Assembly: GCA_904419035.1 (NCBI GenBank)
Contig: CAJFQL010000158.1
Location: 1 to 9,279, forward strand
DNA from: Heritagella caecorum
GTDB taxonomy: Bacteria; Bacillota; Clostridia; Oscillospirales; Acutalibacteraceae
Reading direction: 5' to 3'
Length of the DNA: 9,279 bases
Positions 1 to 5,127 of this stretch are shown here, piece after piece (position 1 is the stretch's first letter; each line of letters begins with the position of its first letter). The notes beneath the pieces are model-generated. The model was given only the letters and a program-made list of their open reading frames with translations, searched no databases and had not been told where the DNA came from. The translations under genes were made by a program, and so were the position numbers.

Positions 1-40
1 CGAAAGTTTCAAAGCCGGGGCAATCTTCAACTTTCGCCAT
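1..40 (-). CDS. 5' end of a leftward XRE-like regulator gene (partial)
   Basis: Read on the minus strand, the sequence starts at an ATG at 40-38 and encodes MAKVEDCPGFETF before leaving the window. A Shine-Dalgarno-like GGGTGAT (46-52 on the minus strand) lies six bases upstream of the ATG. From memory, this N-terminus matches a group of small XRE-type helix-turn-helix proteins common on clostridial conjugative elements. Only 13 residues are visible, so no DNA-binding motif can be checked. It is divergent from the helix-turn-helix gene at 185, the same arrangement as the divergent pair at 2571-3420, which supports a regulatory role. Confidence 0.5.
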   Translation of the reverse strand, partial: MAKVEDCPGFETF

Positions 41-135
41 ATAACATCACCCATTTACATTGTATAGTTCATAGTATCTCGATGGAATGTTGTTATATGT
101 AGGCGAATTAAACTTTATAATTCATATTTTGTTCG

Positions 136-164
136 TTGCATTGTTCGAGTAAAAGAACTATAAT
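136..164 (+). promoter_or_regulatory. Sigma-A type promoter for the first helix-turn-helix gene and ECF operon
   Basis: TTGCAT (136-141) is separated by exactly 17 bases from a perfect TATAAT (159-164). The expected start point near 171 is just upstream of the GGAGGTG ribosome site (174-180). TTGTTCG occurs twice (129-135 and 141-147), overlapping the -35 and spacer, and GTTC/GAAC (143-146/155-158) forms a short inverted repeat. These are plausible operator half-sites, but that part is inference. Confidence 0.7.
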
Positions 165-184
165 GTACGTTGTGGAGGTGCGCT

Positions 185-364
185 ATGGACTATATGACCT
201 TGAAAGAAGCGAGTGAAAAATGGGGCGTGACCCCTCGACGGGTAAACTACTATTGCGCCGGTGGCCGTATTCCCGGCGCTGTGAAAATGGCTACAATCTG
301 GCTGATTCCCAAAACAGCAGAAAAACCTGTTGACGGAAGAAAAAAAGAAAACAAGAAAAAATAA
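185..364 (+). CDS. Small helix-turn-helix DNA-binding protein, first copy
   Basis: This 59-residue protein starts MDYMTLKEASEKWGVTPRRV. The start is ATG 185, not the in-frame upstream codon at 170, because GGAGGTG at 174-180 sits correctly for 185. Residues 4-45 read as a winged or MerR/excisionase-like helix-turn-helix: 'TLKEASEKWGV' as the first helices, 'RRVNYYCAGGRIPGA' as recognition helix and turn, and 'ATIWLIP' as the wing strand. The last ten residues are almost all Lys, Arg, Glu or Asn. It resembles the small helix-turn-helix proteins often found on clostridial mobile elements. It precedes the ECF sigma gene by 51 bases and probably shares its transcript. A paralogue with the same first half lies at 3097-3420. 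Its target is unknown; excisionase or local repressor are both possible. Confidence 0.8.
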   Translation: MDYMTLKEASEKWGVTPRRVNYYCAGGRIPGAVKMATIWLIPKTAEKPVDGRKKENKKK

Positions 365-415
365 TGAAACGGATTTTGAAATACGAAGTCTTATGAATGA
401 ACAGGAGGTGATAAA

Positions 416-898
416 GTGCAGATACCGGATTTTGAAAGCATATACACAGACTATTTTGCTGATGTTTATAAATATATTTTGTCGATATGCAGAAATGAAA
501 CGGTTGCGGAAGAAATAACGCAGGAAACCTTTTTCAAAGCAATGCGTAATATCGACCAGTTTAACGGTTCGTGTAAATTGTATGTATGGCTATGTCAGAT
601 TGCTAAGAATACCTATTTCAACTATTGCAAAAAGGAAAAACGGTTTTCTCCTGAATTAAATATTGAACAGCCGGACACAGGCATTGATCTTGAAAGGTCA
701 TATCTTGATAAAGACGATGCAAGGCGGCTTCATATCCTACTTCATAAACTGGATGAACCATACAAAGAAGTGTTCACATTAAGGGTTTTTGGGGATTTAC
801 CATTTTCACAAATAGGCGAACTATTCGGCAAAACGGATAGCTGGGCGCGGTTAGTATTTTATCGAGCAAAAAAGCGATTGCAGGAGGATATAAAATGA
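416..898 (+). CDS. ECF-type RNA polymerase sigma factor
   Basis: This 160-residue protein has the normal ECF length. The start is GTG 416, with AGGAGGTG at 403-410 five bases upstream. Region sigma-2 spans about residues 10-72 and includes 'AEEITQETFFKAMRNIDQF', the polymerase-binding and -10-recognition segment. Region sigma-4 spans about 103-156, with the helix-turn-helix 'LPFSQIGELFGKTDSWARLVFYRAKKRL' (shown in part). The gene overlaps the anti-sigma gene by four bases (ATGA at 895-898), a classic sign of translational coupling between a sigma factor and its inhibitor. It probably redirects RNA polymerase to envelope-stress promoters, as paralogues in Firmicutes do. The regulon cannot be read from this window. 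Its AT-rich codon use contrasts with the GC-rich sigma-like gene at 1817. Confidence 0.88.
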   Translation: MQIPDFESIYTDYFADVYKYILSICRNETVAEEITQETFFKAMRNIDQFNGSCKLYVWLCQIAKNTYFNYCKKEKRFSPELNIEQPDTGIDLERSYLDKDDARRLHILLHKLDEPYKEVFTLRVFGDLPFSQIGELFGKTDSWARLVFYRAKKRLQEDIK

Positions 899-1392
899 AA
901 ATATCATGTGACATTATCAAAGATTTACTGCCTTTGTATTATGACGGGGTTTGCAGCGCCGATAGCAAAGCCATAATCGAAGCACATTTGGCGCAATGTG
1001 CAGATTGCAGGGCAGAATTAGCGGAAATGGGAAAAGAATTGCCGGTTTCAAGTAAGGAGCAAAATCTTTTGGAGGCAAAAGTGGTTAAGGAACTTTCAAA
1101 AAAATGGAAACATAGTTTGACAAAGTCAATGATGTACGGCGCTTTGGTTGCTTTTTTAGTAAATAACATTGCATGGGTATATCTCTGGTTTGTTAATAAC
1201 ACTGGAAATAACATAGTGGCATCTATATTATGGTGTATTGTTAATATTATCTGGCTAATTGCTGAAATAATTTGTACTAAGAAATCAGCCTATCCTATTT
1301 ATAAAAATTGGAGAATATGGATATGTTCCTTGTTTTTACTAATTGCCCTTTTTACTTTAGCAATTTATTTATTCACAGCATCCATGCCATAA
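895..1392 (+). CDS. Membrane anti-sigma factor with zinc-binding ZAS (zf-HC2) domain
   Basis: This 165-residue protein has a cytosolic N-terminal ZAS-type domain: Cys5 plus the H31-x3-C35-x2-C38 signature, the zinc ligands used by ECF anti-sigma factors. A charged linker (about 40-78) is followed by three predicted membrane helices at about 79-100, 107-128 and 140-161. The domain should hold the ECF sigma factor encoded just upstream at the membrane until a signal releases it. No extracellular sensor domain is visible, so sensing may occur in the membrane or through a partner. The ATG overlaps the sigma stop codon, and the sigma gene's terminal AGGAGG (883-888) serves as ribosome site. A double-hairpin repeat starts 22 bases after the stop and probably ends the operon. 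Confidence 0.85.
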   Translation: MKISCDIIKDLLPLYYDGVCSADSKAIIEAHLAQCADCRAELAEMGKELPVSSKEQNLLEAKVVKELSKKWKHSLTKSMMYGALVAFLVNNIAWVYLWFVNNTGNNIVASILWCIVNIIWLIAEIICTKKSAYPIYKNWRIWICSLFLLIALFTLAIYLFTASMP

Positions 1393-1414
1393 GTAAAACA
1401 TAAAAACTGATTAT

Positions 1415-1541
1415 CTGCCGGACGACGGCAAAAGAAAAAAAGCCGTCGTACAGCAGCCCTTTGACACGCCCATACGATCAGCGGCGGCTTTGAGTTATCA
1501 AGGCCGCCGCTTCTCTTTTTTGTCCAGCGCAGGATCGGCGG
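1415..1541 (+). repeat. Double-hairpin repeat, copy A
   Basis: The first hairpin is ACGACGGC (1422-1429) paired with GCCGTCGT (1442-1449) around an A-rich 12-base loop. A conserved linker with CTTTGACACGCCCATACGA follows. The second hairpin (1480-1511) has a 14-bp stem, AGCGGCGGCTTTGA against its complement with one G-T pair, and a GTTA tetraloop. The tail TTCTCTTTTTT (1511-1521) makes it a likely rho-independent terminator for the ECF/anti-sigma operon. Related copies lie at 3427-3550 and 8038-8162. Confidence 0.85.
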
Positions 1542-1559
1542 CCCACGGAGGGAGCTGCC

Positions 1560-1649
1560 ATGAGAGAAGTAATATGTAGTTCATCAAAAAAAGCCTTGCT
1601 TATGCCCCGTCTCTTTCCGCTCCACCACCGGCATTATCATGCCGGTTAA
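1560..1649 (+). CDS. Possible 29-residue leader peptide, copy A
   Basis: The ORF runs from ATG 1560 to TAA 1647 and encodes MREVICSSSKKALLMPRLFP followed by nine His-rich residues. GGAGGGAG at 1547-1554 is five bases upstream. The second module (8181-8270) keeps the same length, stop and SD, with only substitutions between copies. The stop codon directly follows a hairpin, ACCGGCAT (1627-1634)/ATGCCGGT (1639-1646), and an alternative hairpin, GCCGG/TCGGC, can form around the stop (1641-1654). This layout suits a regulatory leader peptide. Being non-coding is still quite possible. Confidence 0.35.
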   Translation: MREVICSSSKKALLMPRLFPLHHRHYHAG

Positions 1650-1676
1650 TCGGCAGTTACAAAAGAAATGAACTTG

Positions 1677-1711
1677 ACGCCTGTTTCCCACTTTGGGAGA
1701 CTGGCGTTTTT
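1677..1711 (+). terminator. Rho-independent terminator or attenuator ahead of the sigma-like gene
   Basis: ACGCC pairs with GGCGT (1677-1681/1703-1707). Inside lie a T/T mismatch, GT/AC, a T-G pair and TCCC/GGGA around an ACTTT loop. TTTTT follows at 1707-1711, with another T-run at 1720-1725. The copy at 8298-8328 has the same fold with the mismatch repaired, so the structure is under constraint. It lies between the 29-codon ORF and the sigma-like gene. Confidence 0.65.
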
Positions 1712-1764
1712 CTTTGTCGTTTTTTGTGGAATGGACCCGTATTATGCCGGTGTCGTTCTCCGCC

Positions 1765-1810
1765 CCATTTCGGCTCACTCGCCAACTGGTCCCGTGAACC
1801 GAAATGGAGG
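1765..1810 (+). promoter_or_regulatory. Hairpin overlapping the ribosome site of the sigma-like gene, copy 1
   Basis: CCATTTCGG (1765-1773) is a perfect complement of CCGAAATGG (1799-1807), and TCAC/GTGA (1775-1778/1794-1797) extends the stem past one mismatch. The 3' arm includes the first two G's of the GGAGG Shine-Dalgarno (1806-1810) for ATG 1817. Folding should therefore limit translation. The arms are unchanged in the second copy (8386-8428), while loop bases differ. Confidence 0.6.
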
Positions 1811-1816
1811 TACATA

Positions 1817-2244
1817 ATGCAGAAAATCAATCTCCGGGAACTGTATCCCGATATTTATAAAACGGACACTTTTTTGGAAGTGACCGATGAAGTTCAGGCG
1901 GTGTTCCTGGCCGACAAACGAGCTGAAGCACGCTACCTGCGCCAGATGTATAACTACAAAGCGCACTACTCTCTGGACTGCGACAATGGCATTGAGAAGG
2001 CAGTGGTGCAGCACGCGCCGACCCCGGAAGAAATCCTGGAGGACAAGCAGCTGCGCGATCAGCTTTATGCTGCGGTGATGGAGCTGCCGGACAAACAGGC
2101 CAAGTGGATCTATGCCCGGTTTTACCTGGCATGACAGTCAAGGAAATTGCCCAGGCTGAAGGTGTCGATCTCAGCTGGGTATATAAGAGCATCCGGCGCG
2201 GTTTGATACATCTGGCCGAGAGCCTTTCTGAAAGAAACTCTTAG
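1817..2244 (+). pseudogene. Sigma-70-like conjugative-element protein, frameshifted copy
   Basis: The reading frame opens at ATG 1817 behind GGAGG (1806-1810) and encodes MQKINLRELYPDIYKTDTFL onwards, closely matching the intact gene at 8438. After 105 residues, at 'ARFYL', one G is missing relative to the intact copy (CTGGCATGA here, CTGGGCATGA there), giving a stop at 2132-2134. The lost part, including the C-terminal helix-turn-helix 'MTVKEIAQAEGVDLSWVYKS', continues in another frame from ATG 2131 to TAG 2242. The split overlaps as ATGA, so separate translation of a 37-residue C-terminal piece is conceivable. The final residues (LIHLAESLSERNS) differ from the intact copy. The family resembles sigma-70 region-4 proteins of Tn916/Tn1549-type elements that regulate accessory or transfer genes. 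Confidence 0.8.
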
Positions 2245-2330
2245 CCTAAATAGGCTGATTCTGCTAACATCAATCAGCCAATAATTTGCAGGATGCGGTC
2301 CCGTTTTACGGGCCGCATTCTGTTTCTATT
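2243..2330 (+). terminator. Competing hairpins followed by a rho-independent terminator
   Basis: AGCCT/AGGCT (2243-2247/2252-2256) overlaps a second, mutually exclusive pair, GGCTGATT/AATCAGCC (2253-2260/2272-2279). Next comes a strong stem, ATGCGG-T-CCCG with CGGG-CCGCAT (2293-2303/2309-2318), with a five-base TTTTA loop and a T-rich tail TTCTGTTTCTATTTT. It should end transcription arriving from the sigma-like pseudogene. The overlap of the first two stems resembles an attenuator, but no regulated gene directly follows. Confidence 0.65.
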
Positions 2331-2353
2331 TTGCGTGATTTCATAATCCGCAT

Positions 2354-2395
2354 AAATAGAAAAAGACCACGGTCAGCGGCGAGCTGAGCATGGTC
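2354..2395 (-). terminator. Minus-strand terminator-like hairpin
   Basis: On the minus strand an imperfect 13-bp stem (2395-2383 with 2377-2365: GACCATGCTCAGC against GCTGACCGTGGTC, two mismatches) is followed directly by TTTTTCTATTT. No minus-strand gene ends just before it, so what it terminates is unclear. It may back up the terminator of the XRE gene. Confidence 0.45.
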
Positions 2396-2399
2396 AGAA

Positions 2400-2463
2400 G
2401 CGTCCATCGGACGCGCAGCCGCAGAATGAAATTCTGCGTTCATGGGGGCTTGGGGGACACCCT
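2400..2463. other. Hairpin cluster with G-run motif, possible oriT-like remnant
   Basis: Two perfect short palindromes, GCGTCC-ATC-GGACGC (2400-2414) and CGCAGAAT-GAA-ATTCTGCG (2420-2438), are followed by CATGGGGGCTTGGGGGACA and CCCTC (2441-2463). The motif CATGGGGGCTT recurs at 9085-9095, and CTTGGGGGGAACCCT at 9125-9139. Stacked inverted repeats beside an asymmetric G-rich motif are typical of relaxase-processing regions. No relaxase gene is visible here, so the role is inferred. Confidence 0.3.
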
Positions 2464-2523
2464 CAACAAGCAGCGCCGGAAGCCGAATGGCTATCCAGGG
2501 GCATTGCTTGCCTCTTTCCCGCA

Positions 2524-2570
2524 GGAATAAAATAAGCCAGTGACGAAACCTTCAGATTTCGCTCACTGGC
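2524..2570 (-). terminator. Terminator of the XRE regulator gene
   Basis: On the minus strand, immediately after the TAG stop at 2573-2571, GCCAGTGA pairs with TCACTGGC (2570-2563 with 2543-2536), with an inner CGAAA/TTTCG stem. The minus-strand tail TTATTTTATTCC follows. It is a convincing rho-independent terminator. Confidence 0.75.
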
Positions 2571-2927
2571 CTACTTTGTTTCAAGTTTCTTGGAAAGTTC
2601 CTTTAGTTCCTCGGTAAATCCCCGCGTATGTTGTAACAAGGTTTCTCGCATCTCCGGCGGACACTTCATATACAGCAGCTTCATCTCGTTCTGTCCTGCT
2701 TCGTCCGGCGAGAGGTCTGAGAAAATAAGCGAGTCCAGTGAAAGATGGACCACTTTTGCCAATGCTTTCAAAATCACATAGGAAGGATTTCTCTTGGCTT
2801 TTTCAATATCGGCAATCTGTTTGGTAGAAACATGGGCTTCATCAGCCAGCTGTTCCTGCGTCAGATTTTTCTCTTTTCTTGCTGCTCGGAGTGCCTCCCC
2901 CAAGGCAGTCAAATCATCAATCGGCAT
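2571..2927 (-). CDS. XRE-family helix-turn-helix transcriptional regulator
   Basis: This 118-residue protein has an XRE (Cro/C1-type) domain at about residues 8-66: LGEALRAARKEKNLTQEQLA carries helices 1-2, 'VSTKQIADIEKAKRNPS' the recognition helix and following loop, and then 'ILKALAKVVHLSLDSLI'. The C-terminal half (about 67-118) is a charged helical region that may mediate dimerisation. GAGGTG on the minus strand lies seven bases before ATG 2927. The gene diverges from the helix-turn-helix/membrane gene at 3097. Two perfect 15-bp repeats in the gap are likely operators, so autorepression and control of the divergent gene are expected. It ends in its own terminator. No metalloprotease-cleavage or ligand domain is visible. 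Confidence 0.85.
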   Translation of the reverse strand: MPIDDLTALGEALRAARKEKNLTQEQLADEAHVSTKQIADIEKAKRNPSYVILKALAKVVHLSLDSLIFSDLSPDEAGQNEMKLLYMKCPPEMRETLLQHTRGFTEELKELSKKLETK

Positions 2928-2950
2928 TATCGTTCACCTCAATAATATTG

Positions 2951-2996
2951 TATCGTTCCGGTTTAATTTGAGGAATAACCTTATCGTTCCGGTTTA
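2951..2996. promoter_or_regulatory. Tandem 15-bp operator-like repeats between divergent regulators
   Basis: TATCGTTCCGGTTTA occurs perfectly at 2951-2965 and 2982-2996, starting 31 bp apart, which is close to three helical turns. On the minus strand TACAAT (2952-2947) is a candidate -10 for the XRE gene, and the first repeat fills the spacer upstream of it. This suggests repression by the XRE protein encoded at 2571-2927. The binding protein is inferred. Confidence 0.6.
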
Positions 2997-3096
2997 CCAG
3001 TACGATTATACCGATTTTCTCTTTGTAAGCATGGTTGCAGACTTGTATTCTTCGAGCAATAGAAATCTAATAGAATAGATTGCAGGAGGTGCAAAG

Positions 3097-3420
3097 ATGG
3101 ACTATATGACCCTAAAAGAAGCGAGCGAGAAATGGGGAGTTTCAGTTCGGCAGATAAACTATTATTGCGTCGGTGGCCGTATTCCCGGCGCTGTGAAGAT
3201 GGCTGGTGTCTGGCTGATCCCCCAAAATGCAGAAAAGCCGGTGGATGGAAGAACAAAAATAGCAATCGTTACTTCTCTGATTGTTATTGTGTTTCGGCAA
3301 GTTATTATCAGCAAAAATTCAATCTATCAAGAGTCCATACTGCAAATTCTTTTAGTCGCTATCGTTACTCTTGTGGCTGTTTTATTTATCTTCAAAAAGA
3401 AAGTACCAGAACTATACTGA
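3097..3420 (+). CDS. Helix-turn-helix protein with two-helix membrane tail
   Basis: This 107-residue protein starts at ATG 3097 with AGGAGGTG at 3084-3091. Residues 1-52 are nearly the same as the 185-364 protein (MDYMTLKEASEKWGV, GGRIPGAVKMA, VWLIP, AEKPVDGR), including the helix-turn-helix. After GRTK the sequence changes to two hydrophobic stretches at about 54-72 and 81-99 with a short loop, ending in a basic FKKKVPELY tail. This predicts a DNA-binding head anchored to the membrane, with both ends in the cytosol. The first copy has a Lys-rich tail instead, so the tail here looks like an added module or the product of a fusion or frameshift. The gene diverges from the XRE regulator and stops six bases before double-hairpin copy B. 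Function unknown: a membrane-tethered regulator is the simplest reading. Confidence 0.75.
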   Translation: MDYMTLKEASEKWGVSVRQINYYCVGGRIPGAVKMAGVWLIPQNAEKPVDGRTKIAIVTSLIVIVFRQVIISKNSIYQESILQILLVAIVTLVAVLFIFKKKVPELY

Positions 3421-3426
3421 TGATTT

Positions 3427-3550
3427 CTGCCGGGCGACGGCAAAAGAAAAAAGCCGTCGCGCAGCAGCCCTTTGACACGCCCATACGACCAGCGGCGGCT
3501 TTGAACGATCAAGGCCGCCGCTTCTCTTTTGCTCGGCACAGGATCGGCGG
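3427..3550 (+). repeat. Double-hairpin repeat, copy B
   Basis: The first hairpin is GCGACGGC (3434-3441) with GCCGTCGC (3453-3460). Its outer pair is G-C where copy A has A-T, a compensatory change. The second hairpin (3491-3522) keeps the 14-bp stem of the other copies but has an ACGA loop. The T-rich tail TTCTCTTTTG follows, so it probably terminates the 3097-3420 transcript. Similarity to copies A and C stops after GGATCGGCGG at 3550: the leader ORF and sigma-like gene are absent here. Confidence 0.85.
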
Positions 3551-3611
3551 TCTGCGCCCGGATGTCGCTGGTGTCCTTGCGGACGATATACCCGTCAATT
3601 TTCAAATGGGT

Positions 3612-3647
3612 AATCTTTATAGAATCTTCAGAAACTCCATGTATTCT
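3612..3647 (+). promoter_or_regulatory. Predicted LanR-activated promoter of lanFEG
   Basis: Two 11-bp units, AATCTTTATAG (3612-3622) and AATCTTCAGAA (3623-3633), form direct repeats in phase with the helix, as expected for an OmpR-family regulator. A -10-like TATTCT (3642-3647) starts 11 bases after the second ATCTTCA, and no -35 box is obvious, typical of an activator-dependent promoter. NisR and SpaR are known to use directly repeated sites with similar spacing. An almost identical site lies at 7985-8020. LanR as the binding protein is inferred. Confidence 0.6.
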
Positions 3648-3681
3648 ATTCCTTGCAATTAGCAGAAAGGAGTTAGCCGTT

Positions 3682-4386
3682 ATGGACTTAATCTTGAAAA
3701 CAAATGGCCTCTGTAAAAAGTTCAAGGGACAGATGGCAGTAAACAAAGTATCCCTGAATATCCCCCGCAATTCGGTATATGGCTTATTAGGGCCAAATGG
3801 TGCTGGCAAATCCACTACATTGAAAATGCTTACCGGGATTTTGAAACCGACCTTTGGCACGGTAACATTTAACGGCCAGCCTTGGAGCCGGGAGGCACTG
3901 AACGAGATTGGCGCACTAATCGAGATGCCCCCGCTTTATGAAAATCTGACTGCGAGAGAAAACCTGAAAGTTCGCACCACGCTCTTAGGACTGCCTGACA
4001 AAAGAATTGATGAAGTGCTGCAAATCGTTCAGCTCACGAATACTGGAAAAAAACGAGTCGGGCAATTTTCTTTGGGTATGAAACAGCGGCTTGGGATTGC
4101 TAACGCCCTACTGAACCACCCAAAGCTGCTGATTTTGGATGAACCGACCAACGGGCTTGACCCCATAGGAATTGAAGAATTGCGGGAATTGATTCGCTCT
4201 TTCCCCCAAAAAGGAATCACGGTGATTTTGTCCAGTCACATTCTTTCCGAAGTACAGCAGGCAGCAGACCATATTGGAATCATTGCAAATGGTGTTCTTG
4301 GGTATGAGGGACAACTCCAGAATGGGGAAGATTTGGAACAGCTCTTTATGCAGGTTATCAAGCAAGTCAGAAAGGTTGGTGAGTAA
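3682..4386 (+). CDS. lanF: Lantibiotic immunity ABC transporter, ATP-binding subunit (LanF)
   Basis: This 234-residue protein is the cytosolic ATPase of a LanFEG exporter that removes lantibiotic-type peptides from the membrane. Visible motifs are Walker A GPNGAGKST (37-45), signature FSLGMKQRLG (129-138; the SLGMKQ form is typical of LanF and bacitracin BcrA proteins), Walker B LLILDEPTNGLD (149-160) and the switch histidine SSH (His186). At the usual Q-loop position the protein has Glu81 (IGALIEMPPLYENL), the 'E-loop' described for lantibiotic immunity ATPases. The start is ATG 3682 with AAAGGAG (3666-3672) upstream. An earlier in-frame start at 3529 would read through the repeat and promoter and is rejected. 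The stop is one base before lanE. BcrA-like bacitracin resistance is the main alternative, but the LanE/LanG partners argue for lantibiotic immunity. Confidence 0.92.
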   Translation: MDLILKTNGLCKKFKGQMAVNKVSLNIPRNSVYGLLGPNGAGKSTTLKMLTGILKPTFGTVTFNGQPWSREALNEIGALIEMPPLYENLTARENLKVRTTLLGLPDKRIDEVLQIVQLTNTGKKRVGQFSLGMKQRLGIANALLNHPKLLILDEPTNGLDPIGIEELRELIRSFPQKGITVILSSHILSEVQQAADHIGIIANGVLGYEGQLQNGEDLEQLFMQVIKQVRKVGE

Positions 4387-4387
4387 A

Positions 4388-5122
4388 ATGGGCAGCATTA
4401 TAAAAGCAGAACACTTAAAGTTCAAACGTACATTTGGTAAAATTCTTCCTGTGATTGCGCCGACGATAACACTGCTGTTGGTGCTGGCTTTAACTGGCGG
4501 CTTGGCAGATGCTTTTCCTGCCGGAGCATGGAATTGGTGGTATGCCACCTTATTACCGGGAACATTGGCTGTGATGTGCTATTTGAGCATAACCAAAGAC
4601 AGAAAAAATCGCTATTACAATTTGAAAAGCCTACCCGTATCGGGACGGAAATTGGTTCTTGGCAAGATGATATACCTTGCGTTAGGGCTTTTTGCAGCAA
4701 ATGTAATTATTTTTCTGGGCGCAACAATCGGTGGAGCCATCTTTGGTTCGACAATTCCTGTTGGCGGTGCAGCAATAGCAACAATTCTGCTGACACTTTC
4801 TTATCTGTGGGAAATTCCGGTCTATTTGTTTTTGAGTGCGCGATTCGGTATGTTTGCAGACATTTTTATCTGTATGGTGATCTCGATTGGCGGCGTAGCA
4901 ACCTTGGCTGACAAAGGCTCTTGGTGGCTTTGTCCGTCCGCTATCCCGGTACGGCTGATGTGTCCTACTTTGGGACTACTCCCGAACGGCTTGCCAATTC
5001 CTGCCGGAAGTGAGTTATGGAGTACCAATGTTATTTTACCGGGCATAATGCTCTCCTTGGCGTGGTTTGTTGTGTGCGCTATTCTCTTTGCAATTTGGTT
5101 TGAAAAGATGGAGGTGAAATAA
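4388..5122 (+). CDS. lanE: Lantibiotic immunity ABC transporter permease (LanE; MutE/EpiE family)
   Basis: This 244-residue integral membrane protein has about six hydrophobic segments (about 18-38, 51-67, 92-118, 126-149, 155-175 and 215-237), normal for the family. The N-terminal 'AEHLKFKRTFGK' and the loop 'FPAGAWNWWYATLLPGTLAV' are characteristic of MutE/EpiE permeases as I recall them. The start is ATG 4388, directly after the lanF stop (4384-4386), with GGTGAG (4378-4383) as ribosome site; the earlier in-frame ATG at 4274 lies inside lanF and is rejected. It pairs with LanG to form the membrane channel of the exporter. The tight spacing from lanF suggests translational coupling and fixed stoichiometry. 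Confidence 0.9.
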   Translation: MGSIIKAEHLKFKRTFGKILPVIAPTITLLLVLALTGGLADAFPAGAWNWWYATLLPGTLAVMCYLSITKDRKNRYYNLKSLPVSGRKLVLGKMIYLALGLFAANVIIFLGATIGGAIFGSTIPVGGAAIATILLTLSYLWEIPVYLFLSARFGMFADIFICMVISIGGVATLADKGSWWLCPSAIPVRLMCPTLGLLPNGLPIPAGSELWSTNVILPGIMLSLAWFVVCAILFAIWFEKMEVK

Positions 5123-5127
5123 GTTTC

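Larger units (their letters stand above)
1415..2206 (+). repeat. Left arm of a ~790-bp direct repeat (module copy 1)
   Basis: From CTGCCGG at 1415 to the CGGTTTGA ending at 2206, this arm aligns nearly gap-free with 8038-8828. By eye roughly nine bases in ten are identical. It contains the double hairpin, a 29-codon ORF, a terminator, the SD-covering hairpin and most of the sigma-like gene. The arms diverge within the last ten or so codons of the sigma-like gene. The repeats enclose the XRE/helix-turn-helix pair and the whole LanFEG-RK cassette. Confidence 0.9.

Noticed and set aside
59..87. Minus-strand promoter TTCCAT-17-TACAAT for the partial gene at 1-40
   Set aside because: The spacing is good, but the -35 is weak and the predicted start falls in the Shine-Dalgarno site, so it is not listed as a feature.
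1422..1449. The first hairpin of the repeat as a classic terminator
   Set aside because: The A/T-run is in the loop, not after the stem, on either strand. Only the second hairpin has a T-rich tail.
1668..1817. A 49-codon frame (MNLTPVSHFGRLAFFFVVFC...) between the leader ORF and the sigma-like start, open in both modules
   Set aside because: It has no good ribosome site, runs through the terminator and SD hairpin, and most differences between the copies change amino acids. Conservation is better explained by the RNA structures, though the stop overlapping the sigma ATG (TAATG) leaves some doubt.
3327..3860. A 177-codon minus-strand frame running through double-hairpin copy B (KIDGYIVRKDTSDIRAQTAD...)
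   Set aside because: The residues look protein-like, but the frame begins inside lanF antisense. The equivalent frames in copies A and C are broken by length differences and stops. The conserved stems explain the sequence better as structured RNA. A degraded ancestral gene end cannot be fully excluded.
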